Below, in pieces: positions 17,833 through 27,775 of a stretch of 64,000 bases of DNA. The translations under genes and the position numbers were made by a program. This stretch comes from Bacteroidia bacterium (lineage in GTDB: Bacteria > Bacteroidota > Bacteroidia > Cytophagales > Cyclobacteriaceae), in the NCBI GenBank assembly GCA_030426345.1, contig JAUHYU010000001.1:86717-150716 (forward strand), read 5' to 3'. Each line of letters begins with the position of its first letter. The stretch's first letter is position 1. The notes beneath the pieces were generated by a model, which saw only the letters and a program-made list of their open reading frames with translations, did no database searches and had not been told where the DNA came from.

Positions 17833-19788
17833 TTATTTTAATATTGGTATATATTCAACAGTAATGGATCCCTCCTTGATGGGCTCAGTAAAATCTATCC
17901 CTATTCTGTGAGCAGGCCCTCCCTCCCGCAGATGTTCCACAGGTACCAGCTCGTCAATAATTTTAATTTCAGCACCTTTGCCAGAGATTCTAGCTTTGAC
18001 TTTTTGATTTTCATTAGTCAAAATGACGGTATTATCATCAACAATTTCATATTCATATAAAGTCATAATTGCAACTCCAAAAGCTACAGGTTGGGTAGAA
18101 GTAAACTGATCTTCTATGGTGATTATGCCTTCTCCGGATTTGTCATTAACCATAGTTCTGACAAGCGATGTTAATGAAGGAATTTTATATGCTGACTTAA
18201 TATCAATTTCTACCTTATCACCATCATGAGAAAATTCAGTGGATATTATACGACCAGAAAAGTCTTTTCCATTTGATTGAAGTTTTCTGTCAATCATTGG
18301 CACAGGATGCCCCCACGAACTTCGGGCAGGATTGTCAGGAGAAAATGCGCCAGCGATGTATGATGGCGCACCTATATCACCCGTCACAATATCATCTCCC
18401 AAAACGATAACATAACTACCCACATCGCTGTGATTGTGGTTTTCAGCATTGTGCCCGGCTTTAATGGCTATTGAAAATGGTGTTTTTTGTTGTCCGCGAG
18501 AGATCACAATCCCATAATCATCAAAATAAGTATATTCAGGCAAATGCGATTCACCTCCAATTCCCGCAACATATGCTTCAGCCCCTGACCATCCAACAAT
18601 TGTCTGAACTGACTCATCAGGAATAAATGTAACGGGTTTTCTTGCGCCATAATATTTTGACGCCATCAGATAAGCAAAATTATTGCTCCCATCATTGACG
18701 CGCGTTACTCCGTCTGAAAACGGCGCATAGAGTCCTTGATGTATTTGGAAATTTTCAGGAAAGTTGGCTACCCTATTCAGTTTTTCAGCATTGTTGAAAT
18801 CAAAAAGGTTAATTTTTCCATTGGTATAATCATCTATAATTTCAGCCAAATACAGATAGTGCCCAAAACCATAATTCCAGTAACCGGTACCCTCAGAGCA
18901 ATAACCGTCTTCACCAAAACCGGAAAGGTAATATGCCATGCTGTTCAGAGCACATCCAATAGCCGCAATCCGCTCATCTGAGTTTTTCGATGCTACAATT
19001 GTTGTAAATACAGTCCCGCTTGTACAAACTGAATTCCAGTTGCTGGTGCTTCTGATCCAATGATTCCCAACTGTATCTTCTCCAAGACATGTTTTAAAAT
19101 AGGAATCCATAATACGCCACTGAAGCTGAGTCGCAATTTCTGCTCTCAATTCACTCGGCAATTTTTCTTCCAAAAGCGCATCTGCAAGGGCTAAAACCAA
19201 GCCGAATTTACGGGCTCCTAAATCAATGGCCACACGCTTTCCTTCGAGTACGCTATTTTCATTATCGTCATGATTGGGGTGCATCCATGATTTCATTTCC
19301 ATAATTGCCCGACAATACACATCAATCTGCCCAAGAAATCGTCCTTTATCTTCGATACATTCTCCAAGGATATATTTCTCCAATCTGTCCATGGTACGGT
19401 AATACCTCGGTTTATAAATCCTCCGATTCCCCTCCTTATTTGCGCGATGATAAATCTCATCCGATATAGGGACTTCCGGCTCCTTGCCCACTTCCGATAT
19501 GGCCATTTTCAGATAGTCCTGACCAGACTTAGTAGCGCCAATTTTATCCCAATAATCCCGGTTACTCACAGATGGAGCTGGTTGAAATGATTCTGCCGGG
19601 ACAACAGATTTGAGCATTTTTATTTGCTCAGGAGACGGATAAATATGCTCTCCATCTGAAGCTTCCAGATATGCATTTATGTCAAGCGTCTTCTCTTTTA
19701 TTTTTACTTCTGCACAACCGAAAATTAGACCAGCTATCACAATAGTTAGAAAAGACAATTTGTAGAACTGAAGTAGTTTCATTTTCAT
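17833..19788 (-). CDS. Heparinase II/III-family polysaccharide lyase, lipoprotein
   Basis: A 651-residue lipoprotein (lipobox IFGC, Cys 25). The N-terminal half is the (alpha/alpha) toroid with STSNWNSVC (Asn 250/252) and the catalytic-Tyr region EGTGYWNYGFGHY (Tyr 303 and 306). The C-terminal half is the heparinase II/III beta-sandwich, with the conserved His pair in AENHNHSDVGSYVI (451/453). This is the layout of PL12, PL15 and PL21-like lyases that cleave uronate-containing chains by beta-elimination. The family cannot be assigned by eye. It ends 2 bp before the DUF1961 start, so the two are co-transcribed. Unsaturated products would feed the GH88 enzyme at 34753. Confidence 0.86.
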   Translation of the reverse strand: MKMKLLQFYKLSFLTIVIAGLIFGCAEVKIKEKTLDINAYLEASDGEHIYPSPEQIKMLKSVVPAESFQPAPSVSNRDYWDKIGATKSGQDYLKMAISEVGKEPEVPISDEIYHRANKEGNRRIYKPRYYRTMDRLEKYILGECIEDKGRFLGQIDVYCRAIMEMKSWMHPNHDDNENSVLEGKRVAIDLGARKFGLVLALADALLEEKLPSELRAEIATQLQWRIMDSYFKTCLGEDTVGNHWIRSTSNWNSVCTSGTVFTTIVASKNSDERIAAIGCALNSMAYYLSGFGEDGYCSEGTGYWNYGFGHYLYLAEIIDDYTNGKINLFDFNNAEKLNRVANFPENFQIHQGLYAPFSDGVTRVNDGSNNFAYLMASKYYGARKPVTFIPDESVQTIVGWSGAEAYVAGIGGESHLPEYTYFDDYGIVISRGQQKTPFSIAIKAGHNAENHNHSDVGSYVIVLGDDIVTGDIGAPSYIAGAFSPDNPARSSWGHPVPMIDRKLQSNGKDFSGRIISTEFSHDGDKVEIDIKSAYKIPSLTSLVRTMVNDKSGEGIITIEDQFTSTQPVAFGVAIMTLYEYEIVDDNTVILTNENQKVKARISGKGAEIKIIDELVPVEHLREGGPAHRIGIDFTEPIKEGSITVEYIPILK

Positions 19789-19790
19789 GG

Positions 19791-20666
19791 CTATAATTGC
19801 GGTTTACCTTTCAAGTATTTTAATGAGATTAAAAACAGATCAGTTTCGTGCACTGTCTTTTGATAAAACACTCCATCATATTTGTACTTATTAAAAAATC
19901 CATGCCCTGCTCCATCGTACAAAAATAAATCGCAGCGACTACCGACTCCCTCCATTTGAGCTTTATAGTTTTCAGCAATTGATATAGGAATGAGATGATC
20001 TTCTTTACCCAAAAATACAATGGTTGGAGGTGCTCCATTTTTGATATTATGAGCAGGTGAAATCTCTCGCCAACGTTCCCCCATGCGTTTATTTTGAAAA
20101 CCTTCAGGACCATTGTCGAATACGGGATTAAACAATACCAAAGCATTGGCCTTTGAGCTAATACTCAAATCTTCTCCCGGCTCATCCAGTCCTGATAAAT
20201 TGCCACACGCTGCTGCCAAATGCCCTCCCGCAGACCCTCCAGATACCACAATTTTATGAGGGTTAATATTTAGTGCTTTAGCATGCTGCCGTAAAAAGCG
20301 AATTGCTGATTTGGCATCGGCTACCGCTTCGTAGGGTGTTGTTTGATGCCTCGATTTCACACGATAATCAGCCAAAATGGTAATCATTCCTCTTGATGAA
20401 AAATACTCAGCATGTGGTTTAAATTGCTCTACTGTTCCGCCATTCCATCCACCACCAAAAAAGAAGATGATCGTTGGGTATTTCTTTGACTTTTTGAAGT
20501 TTGTCGGATAACGAAGGATGAGATTGAGTGTATCTCCATCAATGATTTTATAGGTCAATTCAATGGGTTGATTTCGCTCTTTCCCAAGCATTTCCATGCT
20601 TATATCCTGAGCATACAATACGGCAGATAAAAAAACAAAGGCAAGAATAAGAGATAGTTTTTTCAT
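19791..20666 (-). CDS. Alpha/beta-hydrolase esterase, BD-FAE/ExeA-like
   Basis: A secreted alpha/beta-hydrolase of about 291 residues. The oxyanion motif is FFFGGGWNGG (a GGG variant of HGGG), the nucleophile elbow is VSGGSAGGHLAA, and the late GKEDHLIP and GAGHGFF blocks carry the catalytic Asp and His. The ATG at 20666 is preferred: it gives a signal peptide (MKKLSLILAFVFLSAVLYAQ) and avoids overlap with the sulfatase gene that ends at 20690. Such enzymes deacetylate or deferuloylate polysaccharides. Its place after a sulfatase and before a lyase fits stepwise removal of substituents. Confidence 0.87.
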   Translation of the reverse strand: MKKLSLILAFVFLSAVLYAQDISMEMLGKERNQPIELTYKIIDGDTLNLILRYPTNFKKSKKYPTIIFFFGGGWNGGTVEQFKPHAEYFSSRGMITILADYRVKSRHQTTPYEAVADAKSAIRFLRQHAKALNINPHKIVVSGGSAGGHLAAACGNLSGLDEPGEDLSISSKANALVLFNPVFDNGPEGFQNKRMGERWREISPAHNIKNGAPPTIVFLGKEDHLIPISIAENYKAQMEGVGSRCDLFLYDGAGHGFFNKYKYDGVFYQKTVHETDLFLISLKYLKGKPQL

Positions 20667-20689
20667 TGCTGAACTAATTTTTGGTGTAA

Positions 20690-22264
20690 TTATTTCCAAT
20701 CTCTTAAGCTCATCCACTTTACTTGTTCCCAATTTTCCTTTACATAAGGTTGAGGCATACCCGGCGTTGATCTTCCATTTGCTATTATATGTGTAATTTT
20801 CTCAGTAAGTTTTTTCACAACTTCAGGATGTTCGAAATAAAGATTGGTGGTCTCCTCAGGATCTTCTTCTAAATTATATAATTCAAAAACAGCCTCCCCT
20901 TCCTCAGGAATAATAATTATCGGTTTTAAAGAGCCTCCTGAACCTCTAAGCATATTTAATTTCCACTTCCCTTCGCGTATGGCAAAATGACCGGTAAATG
21001 AATGATGAATCAAGGGTCTGCCGGAATTGTAGTCTTTGGAATCATCACCTTTTAGCAGCGGATAAAGACTATAACTGTCTTCACCTGCATTATCAGGAAT
21101 AGAAACACCAATAATATCTGCTATGGTCGCCAGGTAATCTGATTGGCAAACCGGTACATCTACTTTTCTACCGGCTTTAATCAGGTTTGGCCATCTCATA
21201 ATAAAGGGCACGCGGTGGCCACCCTCATAGATATCTCTTTTGCCGCCTTTAAATTGCATACTACTATAATGTTTAAAAGTATCTCTTTGATATATATAGT
21301 TGGTTTCGGCACCATTATCGGATGAAAAGATCACCAAGGTATTTTCTTCCAGACCATTTGCTTTTAATGCATCTAAAACTTGCCCAACCCTGTAATCCGT
21401 CTCTTCCATAAAATCACCGTAATTACCACAATCACTGCGCCCCTGAAAATCCGGATGTGTACAATGAGGTAAATGTGGGCTGGTTAAGGGAAAATATAAA
21501 AAGAAAGGTTTGCCGTTTTTAGCATCCTTGGCAGATTTGTTAATGTACTCCACAGCCTTTTTGGTTAATGTTTCCAATACCAACTCGTCGTTAAACGAAG
21601 GAGCAACTTCAACATATCCTTTGCTCTGTTCTTTTTGATATGGGGGAGTCATTCTGTATGTGCGAGGAGTAACATCGAGCTTCTTTTTGGTAAATAAAAC
21701 CGGAGGATCCGTTACACGATCATTTTCTAAATAGGTTAAAATTCCATAGTTCATTGAAGCCGGAATCCCAAAAAAGTAGTCAAATCCCCTGTCAGTAGGA
21801 CCATCCGTAAATGGTTTTGACCAATCTCGACCTTCACCTAACACTCCTTCAAACTCCATTTGAAGATGCCATTTACCCACCATAGCAGTATTGTATCCAT
21901 GTTCTTTAAGCAAAGAAGCTATGGTCATCCTGTCTTTTTCAATCAAACAAGGCCCATCGGTGCCTAAAACTCCCTTTTTTAACGAGGTGCGCCAACTATA
22001 TCTACCAGTTAACAGCGTATATCTGGATGGGGTACAAACTGCATCACTGCTGTGTCCATCGGTAAAAATTATTCCATCGTTTGCCAGTCTGTCAATATTT
22101 GGAGTTTTAAATTTGGCATCCGGATTAAGTGCGCTCACATCTCCAAAACCCTGATCATCAGTATAAATGATGATGATATTAGGGTGCTTCTCATCCACAT
22201 AATTGCACGAAAATAAAGTAAACGTCAATAAAAATATTACTATAAAAAATTGCGTAAACTTCAT
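20690..22264 (-). CDS. Sulfatase, S1 family, lipoprotein
   Basis: A type I sulfatase of about 524 residues. The formylglycine motif CTPSRYTLLTGR is intact (Cys type; residue 77 from the chosen start), so activity needs a formylglycine-generating enzyme encoded elsewhere. The metal site shows IYTDDQGFGD at the N-terminus and FSSDNGAE in the middle. The start at 22264 (MKFTQFFIVIF) puts a lipobox LFSC next to the hydrophobic stretch. It removes sulfate esters from the locus glycan. The subfamily cannot be told without a database, although the sequence around the motif resembles exo-acting S1 members. Confidence 0.93.
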   Translation of the reverse strand: MKFTQFFIVIFLLTFTLFSCNYVDEKHPNIIIIYTDDQGFGDVSALNPDAKFKTPNIDRLANDGIIFTDGHSSDAVCTPSRYTLLTGRYSWRTSLKKGVLGTDGPCLIEKDRMTIASLLKEHGYNTAMVGKWHLQMEFEGVLGEGRDWSKPFTDGPTDRGFDYFFGIPASMNYGILTYLENDRVTDPPVLFTKKKLDVTPRTYRMTPPYQKEQSKGYVEVAPSFNDELVLETLTKKAVEYINKSAKDAKNGKPFFLYFPLTSPHLPHCTHPDFQGRSDCGNYGDFMEETDYRVGQVLDALKANGLEENTLVIFSSDNGAETNYIYQRDTFKHYSSMQFKGGKRDIYEGGHRVPFIMRWPNLIKAGRKVDVPVCQSDYLATIADIIGVSIPDNAGEDSYSLYPLLKGDDSKDYNSGRPLIHHSFTGHFAIREGKWKLNMLRGSGGSLKPIIIIPEEGEAVFELYNLEEDPEETTNLYFEHPEVVKKLTEKITHIIANGRSTPGMPQPYVKENWEQVKWMSLRDWK

Positions 22265-22300
22265 TTTTTCAATCTTATAAGCCACTAAATCTATCATAAT

Positions 22301-23215
22301 CTAATCTTCATCAGACAAACTTATATTGTATTCAGTAGGAAAATCTGCAGGCACATTATAAGTTGTTTCTCCTGTTGCCAGCCATTCTGTTGCCCTAATC
22401 ATTGTTGTCTGAAATCCAACACACTTATAGCTAACTGGAAAAACATCCCCCTTCCACAAGTGGCCCATGCTGGAATTATATACCCTTCCCTTTCCGTAGG
22501 CTACCACCCATTCTACTGGCCAGTTGATGTTTGTTTCCTCGTCCTTTGCATACGATAGTACGGTCAGGTTTTTGGCCGGGCCTCTTGCGAATTTATACAA
22601 CTCCATGTCTGGTGTTTTCCAGGCATTTGGGAAGTTTTTATTAATTGGATGTTCTGTTAATTTATAAATCACTTCGTCATATCTCGGCCCATGATAGGTT
22701 GCCTTCCCTTCACCAACGGGGATCGTAATTAATTCCCCATTTTCAGCTACCTGAACTGCTTTTCCTTCTTCAGGAGTTCTCCAACCTAAGCCTATCATTT
22801 CATTGTATTCAGGCCAATGGGCAAATGAATTGTTTGCAGAATGAAGGATGTATAAACCTCCGCCGGAGCTTACATATTGCTCCAACTTTTTCTCCACACC
22901 GGCCGGCCACCGAATTTCTTTATTTTGAATATTGTTGCAATTCAGTAATACCACATCAAAATCACCGAATTCAGGATCCCAATCTTTCCATCCATCATCT
23001 TCAAGTGTTGAAGGAGAGGTTGATACAGCAACTTGAAATAATCCGCTCGTTTCCAGAATAGACTTAACAACCTTCGTTGTTTGTTTCCAGCCATGGTTGC
23101 TAAATCCATCAACAATTAAAACTGATATTTTATCCGATTTTGATGCTGCACTGATATTACCAGTGGATAGAATTAGAGTTAGCACATAAAGGATTGTATT
23201 GCGTAAGCTTTTCAT
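22301..23215 (-). CDS. ThuA-domain protein, exported
   Basis: A protein of about 304 residues with a signal peptide and a ThuA (class I glutamine amidotransferase-like) domain. It contains ISVLIVDGFSNHGWKQTTKVVKSIL, FDVVLLNCNN, YVSSGGGLYILHSANNSF and a late VYNSSMGH block. ThuA proteins occur next to sugar dehydrogenases and sulfatases in Bacteroidetes and Planctomycetes, but their reaction is not known. The start at 23215 lies 4 bp after the stop of the upstream sulfatase, so the two are co-translated. The role in this locus is unknown. Confidence 0.85.
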   Translation of the reverse strand: MKSLRNTILYVLTLILSTGNISAASKSDKISVLIVDGFSNHGWKQTTKVVKSILETSGLFQVAVSTSPSTLEDDGWKDWDPEFGDFDVVLLNCNNIQNKEIRWPAGVEKKLEQYVSSGGGLYILHSANNSFAHWPEYNEMIGLGWRTPEEGKAVQVAENGELITIPVGEGKATYHGPRYDEVIYKLTEHPINKNFPNAWKTPDMELYKFARGPAKNLTVLSYAKDEETNINWPVEWVVAYGKGRVYNSSMGHLWKGDVFPVSYKCVGFQTTMIRATEWLATGETTYNVPADFPTEYNISLSDED

Positions 23216-23219
23216 ATTC

Positions 23220-24668
23220 TTAGTTGGTTTGATCCCACAAACGATATGGGTCATTGTTTATCGTCATTTGTTCTAACAAAAGAGCTTCCATTTCCACCAG
23301 TTTTTTAGCATATTTTGGGTCACTGGCCAGGTTGGTTTCCATCTCTCCGGTTTTATGGTGTTCAGGCAAGTACTCGTTCGGGTTTTCTGCGAGGTTGAAG
23401 AGTTGCGTTTCCCTCACGGCTCCGTCCATCATGTCGTACTTTATCAACTTCCAATCTCCCTTCCTCACTGTTCGCATGCCCGGCTTAGTTCCTCCGCAAT
23501 ACACGCCATACTGCACATCCCTAATAGTTTCCTGTTTACTTGTTAAAATTGGCTTGAAACTGACCCCGTTCACGGTGGACGGGATTTCAATTCCTGCAAG
23601 ATCACAAACCGTCGGTAGGATATCCAACAGGTAAATATTCCCTTCTACTCTTGAGCCGGCTTTAACTCCCGGACCTCGAACAATAAAAGGCACCCGCCAG
23701 GTATGTTCGTATAAGTTTTGCTTGCCCATCAATCCATGGCGGCCAATCGCAATACCATGATCAGAAGTATAGATGATATATGTGTTGTCCAACTCACCCA
23801 TGCTTTCCAGCTTGTCGAGCACTTTGCCCAATTGAATATCGATATTTTCAGCGCAAGCATATTCTCTCCCCAACTCGTTTCTGACAGTTTGCTCATCCCT
23901 GTTCTTCAAAACGCCACTCACTTTTTCTTCGTCCCGAAGCCCCGGATGTCCATGGAAAAATGGGTGTTTTGTAAGGTAATTTTCCTGTAAAGGTGGTTGT
24001 TTAGGATTGGCCGGAGGAAGGCTACTCGTGTCTGTATGATTTACTGCACCATATTTTGCGAGGAGCTCAGGAGTGCCATCGCGTGTGTCGTGAGGATGAG
24101 AGAAACCAAAGTTTATAAAAAACGGATTTTTATCCTGTCCAACTTCTCTTTCATTCAGGTAATCCAATACCTGTTTCCCATGCCAGTCGCTACCACTTTC
24201 TTCTGTTCCTCCTCGCTTGGTAGCATCACGCACAACTGTAAATTGCTTATTAGCCGCTGCGTAGGAATTTCCTTTTTTGCAAGTGCGCATGGTACTGTAG
24301 CCTGCCCTGTTGAATACGGCTCCAATAGTTTGCAGCTCAATGCTATCCGGACAATCCGGATTTTGAAAAGCCTTCCCAATGGATGGGAGATTCCATAGCA
24401 TTCGACCAGTCATGATCATATGCCTTGATGGTGTACATACAGCACCAAGCATCGCTCCCATGTGTCTGGCACTTTCGAAAACCATGCCTTCATTGGCAAG
24501 TTTGTCAATGTTGGGAGTTTCCAATATTGATTTAGGATCATAAATGTTAATATCAAAGGGGGACTGATCATCTACCAATACAAAGAGAAAGTTTGGCCTC
24601 TTTTGTTCCGTTTGGCACTGACTGAAAAGTATTATGACGAGAATTGCTGTAGCGTATTTTTTTATCAT
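23220..24668 (-). CDS. Sulfatase, S1 family, lipoprotein (second)
   Basis: A type I sulfatase of about 482 residues with a lipobox (FSQC) and the intact formylglycine motif AVCTPSRHMIMTGR. The metal-binding FVLVDDQSPF and YTSDHGIAIGRHG blocks, the latter with His, are visible. Its sequence differs strongly from the sulfatase at 20690 (for example, the insertion MLWNLPSIGKAFQNPDCPDS after the motif), so the two probably remove sulfate at different positions. The start at 24668 (MIKKYATAIL) gives a compact signal peptide. It ends 4 bp before ThuA. Confidence 0.92.
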   Translation of the reverse strand: MIKKYATAILVIILFSQCQTEQKRPNFLFVLVDDQSPFDINIYDPKSILETPNIDKLANEGMVFESARHMGAMLGAVCTPSRHMIMTGRMLWNLPSIGKAFQNPDCPDSIELQTIGAVFNRAGYSTMRTCKKGNSYAAANKQFTVVRDATKRGGTEESGSDWHGKQVLDYLNEREVGQDKNPFFINFGFSHPHDTRDGTPELLAKYGAVNHTDTSSLPPANPKQPPLQENYLTKHPFFHGHPGLRDEEKVSGVLKNRDEQTVRNELGREYACAENIDIQLGKVLDKLESMGELDNTYIIYTSDHGIAIGRHGLMGKQNLYEHTWRVPFIVRGPGVKAGSRVEGNIYLLDILPTVCDLAGIEIPSTVNGVSFKPILTSKQETIRDVQYGVYCGGTKPGMRTVRKGDWKLIKYDMMDGAVRETQLFNLAENPNEYLPEHHKTGEMETNLASDPKYAKKLVEMEALLLEQMTINNDPYRLWDQTN

Positions 24669-24688
24669 TGACCTAATATTTCTATTTA

Positions 24689-27448
24689 TCATTTAATTTC
24701 TATTGAGCGCAATTCTCCAATCTCGTACCTCTTATCGCTTTTGTTGTAGGAAATTGTAACAGGAATTTCGTTATGCAACATCAATTTACCATCCTTTTTT
24801 TCCAAAATTACATTTCCTATTTCAGTGGTAGAAATGGTATATCCTTCTCCTATTAAAAGTTTACCATTACCCATAAAAAGCACTAAATCCCCATGATTTT
24901 CTTTTCCGATCAAGGCATAGGCGGCATCGGATGATATACCTTTATAGCTTGCCAGTTTTCCTTCCGAGGATGAAAATATATAATCTTCACGGCCGGATTT
25001 ATTTAAAACTTGGATTCCTGCAAAATCCTTATTTCCATTTTCATCGTCAAAGCCCTGAATAGATGCAATGCTTTTTCCTTGTTCTGAAGTGAAAGGTTCG
25101 TAAACCGAAATAAACGGATGCTCCCATGCTTCTCCGTGCTGTCGAGCGGCAAAGGTCAAATAAGGTGCTTTATCAACATCGTACGGGATGCCACTTCTAC
25201 CACGAAAGGCTTTGTTTGATGGCGATTTTATCGAGAACACTTCTCGCCCTTCGGTTCCTTTCATCCAAAGGTTCATAAACACATCATCCTCTCCATCAGG
25301 CATATCGATTTTCCATTCTGCCTGGTAATCGTCATCTGTGAGAAGTGATTTTTTATCCCACATATAATCCAGCGCATAAAGATGACCTCCGGCAAAAGCC
25401 ATTTCTTCACTTGGAGATAGTGCTAAAGGTTTTCCTGAGGCATCCTTCAACTGCATAGTCTGCCCTAAATTATGGTAGAAATAATCATGAAATTTATCCC
25501 CTTTTTTCTGCTTTTTCGATCGAAATATATCGACATAATACCCAGTGGTCTCGCCTGTCCGGACAATACTCACCAAACGACTTTGGTCGCTTTGGCTTTC
25601 CGGTTCTAAAAAGTAAACATCTGAATAGGTGATGTTTGGATAATATCCTTCTTTTTGTTCAGATTTTGGATATGCTCCCTTCAAATCAAAAGCATGGTAA
25701 CTCAACATTTCGGTATAGGAGGATATTCCATCAACCATCACCGTATTGTGTGCCGGGAACTGTGAATAATATTCCAGATAAATAGGCTGAAGATAATTGG
25801 CCCCTTTGCCAGGATCGGCTCCTTGCACAAAGCCCTTTCCATACAATTCCATGTTGATCCCATTGGCATGCATGTGGTTGCCCAGCGAACCGTTCAATGA
25901 AACCATCATGCCATCCTTGCCAGCGCCCATACGCTGCACATGCCAGCTAACATTAGGAGCGTGAAAGGTTTGGGTGATATAATCACTTAATTTTCCAGTC
26001 TCGTATTTAGGATTCAACGCCAAAGGTTTACTGGCAAAAAAAGAAGATATATTGGCCCTGGGCCTTCGAAACTCATTTTGTTGTCCGGCATTTGTTTCAA
26101 ACAAGCGATACATCGAAGTGAATTCTTCTTCTAATTTTTCATTCCCGTTTTTTTGAGCGATGCGCACCATGTCGCTCATTGATTCCGTACTGATCGAACC
26201 GTAATAGCTGTCTCCGAAAGCAACGGCCTGGCCGTTGGGAAATAGATATTGTGGAAGCATTTTCACAGCCTTTCCCATCACCGGAGTATAAGGCAAGAGG
26301 TTAAAATCGAAAGAATTATCGAAGTCGCGGATAAAGTTTGTAAGGTCGTTTGTTACACCTTGCGAGTAGCCCGGACATTCAGCCCAAACGCCATTGTTTT
26401 CGTCATAGCCATAATCCATGAATTTTGTTAGTGACCATTGTCGAGCCGAAGTGATATTCAGGATATAATCTATATAGTATTCCCGGCCTTTTTTGTCTTC
26501 ATAGTTTTTATTGTCCTGCAAAACCATAGCAGCCTTCAGTATTATTTTTGCCTGATGCAGGTTCCAGTTGTTTTGCGGCACACCGTTTTTAATGATCTGA
26601 TCCGTCCATCTTTTGATGGTGGTATCGTACGTAGCAATTTTTTCTGGATGGTTGGCCTTAATGTATACATGCAAAAAGTCGTAGAGTTCAGCTATATCGC
26701 GGAGCGTTCCTTCGTGTATCACCTGAAAGTGAGTGAAACCAACCAAAGTTTGAATATGGCCATTGAGTAAATCTATCGGCTCACTTCGATATGACATTCC
26801 AGTCATGTAGGTATCGAAAACGTCGAAAGAAAATTTGGCGAAATGCTCATCATTTTCGAGCCAATAGATGAAGGCAGCATCTCGCGCCAATCCAAGAATT
26901 TCTCTGTTGATATTGGCAATGATATTGCCTGTTTTGGCTTGCTCAACCCATTCAAAAGGTGCTCCCTCTTTGCTGCGGTTAGGTAGATAAAGTCCACGTG
27001 GATCATCCATATAAGGAGTTATATCTTCGAGCTTAGGCGTACCATAGTTGGTAGTTGAATTTCGTGATCCCGTAAAGCGAACTGTCGGAACAGGTGCTTC
27101 ACCATCGGCATGAGAGTAGTCAACTCCATTGACATAGACATTGGTAGCCTTGGTATTCCAGTACATCTGCAAGCGCGATACCATCCATTCAGGGTCGGCA
27201 ATATGACGCTCAACGTGCTCATCAAGTTGTTTATGAATGCCTTTTAAGACTTCCTTCGCCCAATCTTCATCCTGAATTGTAAGTTCCAGATTACTTTTTT
27301 CATCTTGTGTAATGTAGATGCGCGGATATCCTTGCGGAAGATCCGAAGGAAGAGGGATTTTGTTAGTAGTTTGAGCAATAGCCAAACTTTGATATAAAGC
27401 AAAAGCTATAATACTGATCAGAATCTTTATCATGTCAAGCGTTTTCAT
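24689..27448 (-). CDS. Large heparinase II/III-like protein, probable polysaccharide lyase
   Basis: A secreted protein of about 919 residues. The signal peptide lies just after the start (MIKILISIIAFALYQSLAIAQ). An N-terminal stretch (PLPSDLPQGYPRIYI) precedes an (alpha/alpha) toroid with NNWNLHQAKIILKAAMV and GVWAECPGYSQGV. The heparinase II/III-type beta-sandwich follows with GNHMHANGINMELYGKGF (two His) and QFPAHNTVMVDG. It is much longer than common PL12 or PL15 enzymes and likely carries additional C-terminal beta domains. The start ATG at 27448 overlaps the stop of the beta-helix fragment (taatg), so translation is coupled to that relic. Confidence 0.8.
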   Translation of the reverse strand: MKTLDMIKILISIIAFALYQSLAIAQTTNKIPLPSDLPQGYPRIYITQDEKSNLELTIQDEDWAKEVLKGIHKQLDEHVERHIADPEWMVSRLQMYWNTKATNVYVNGVDYSHADGEAPVPTVRFTGSRNSTTNYGTPKLEDITPYMDDPRGLYLPNRSKEGAPFEWVEQAKTGNIIANINREILGLARDAAFIYWLENDEHFAKFSFDVFDTYMTGMSYRSEPIDLLNGHIQTLVGFTHFQVIHEGTLRDIAELYDFLHVYIKANHPEKIATYDTTIKRWTDQIIKNGVPQNNWNLHQAKIILKAAMVLQDNKNYEDKKGREYYIDYILNITSARQWSLTKFMDYGYDENNGVWAECPGYSQGVTNDLTNFIRDFDNSFDFNLLPYTPVMGKAVKMLPQYLFPNGQAVAFGDSYYGSISTESMSDMVRIAQKNGNEKLEEEFTSMYRLFETNAGQQNEFRRPRANISSFFASKPLALNPKYETGKLSDYITQTFHAPNVSWHVQRMGAGKDGMMVSLNGSLGNHMHANGINMELYGKGFVQGADPGKGANYLQPIYLEYYSQFPAHNTVMVDGISSYTEMLSYHAFDLKGAYPKSEQKEGYYPNITYSDVYFLEPESQSDQSRLVSIVRTGETTGYYVDIFRSKKQKKGDKFHDYFYHNLGQTMQLKDASGKPLALSPSEEMAFAGGHLYALDYMWDKKSLLTDDDYQAEWKIDMPDGEDDVFMNLWMKGTEGREVFSIKSPSNKAFRGRSGIPYDVDKAPYLTFAARQHGEAWEHPFISVYEPFTSEQGKSIASIQGFDDENGNKDFAGIQVLNKSGREDYIFSSSEGKLASYKGISSDAAYALIGKENHGDLVLFMGNGKLLIGEGYTISTTEIGNVILEKKDGKLMLHNEIPVTISYNKSDKRYEIGELRSIEIK

Positions 27449-27735
27449 TACCATAATATTTTCACATCCTTGGGCCATTGTGCTACATCGGCATACAGTT
27501 GATTTCCCGTAGAAAAGGTACTATTTTCCATGGTCACGCCGCACTTGAGCAATCCCATGTCGATTTTCTTATTAGCAAAGTGACAATTGATCACATACGA
27601 ATCACCTACCATCCACCACATGGCTCCCCATGTATTATTGACTATTTCACATCGGTTAAGTATCACTTTCTGAGGGGCGTATTTTGGGTCTTCGGTGTAA
27701 TTGTATTTGTCGTAATAATCCTCACATGGAAACAT
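27448..27735 (-). pseudogene. C-terminal fragment of a right-handed beta-helix protein
   Basis: A 95-residue frame that reads as the last coils of a parallel beta-helix protein. ILNRCEIVNNTWGAMWWMVGD, YVINCHFANKKIDMGLLKCG and MENSTFSTGNQLYADVAQWP have the repeating asparagine-and-aliphatic spacing of pectate-lyase-like folds. There is no signal peptide and the piece is far too short for the family (usually 400-700 residues), so this is almost certainly the remnant of a deleted lyase or hydrolase gene. The downstream heparinase-like gene overlaps its stop, consistent with an ancestral operon order of beta-helix enzyme then lyase. Confidence 0.7.
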
Positions 27736-27775
27736 TCAGTATGAATTAAACAATTGCAAATCATATTTCTAAAAA

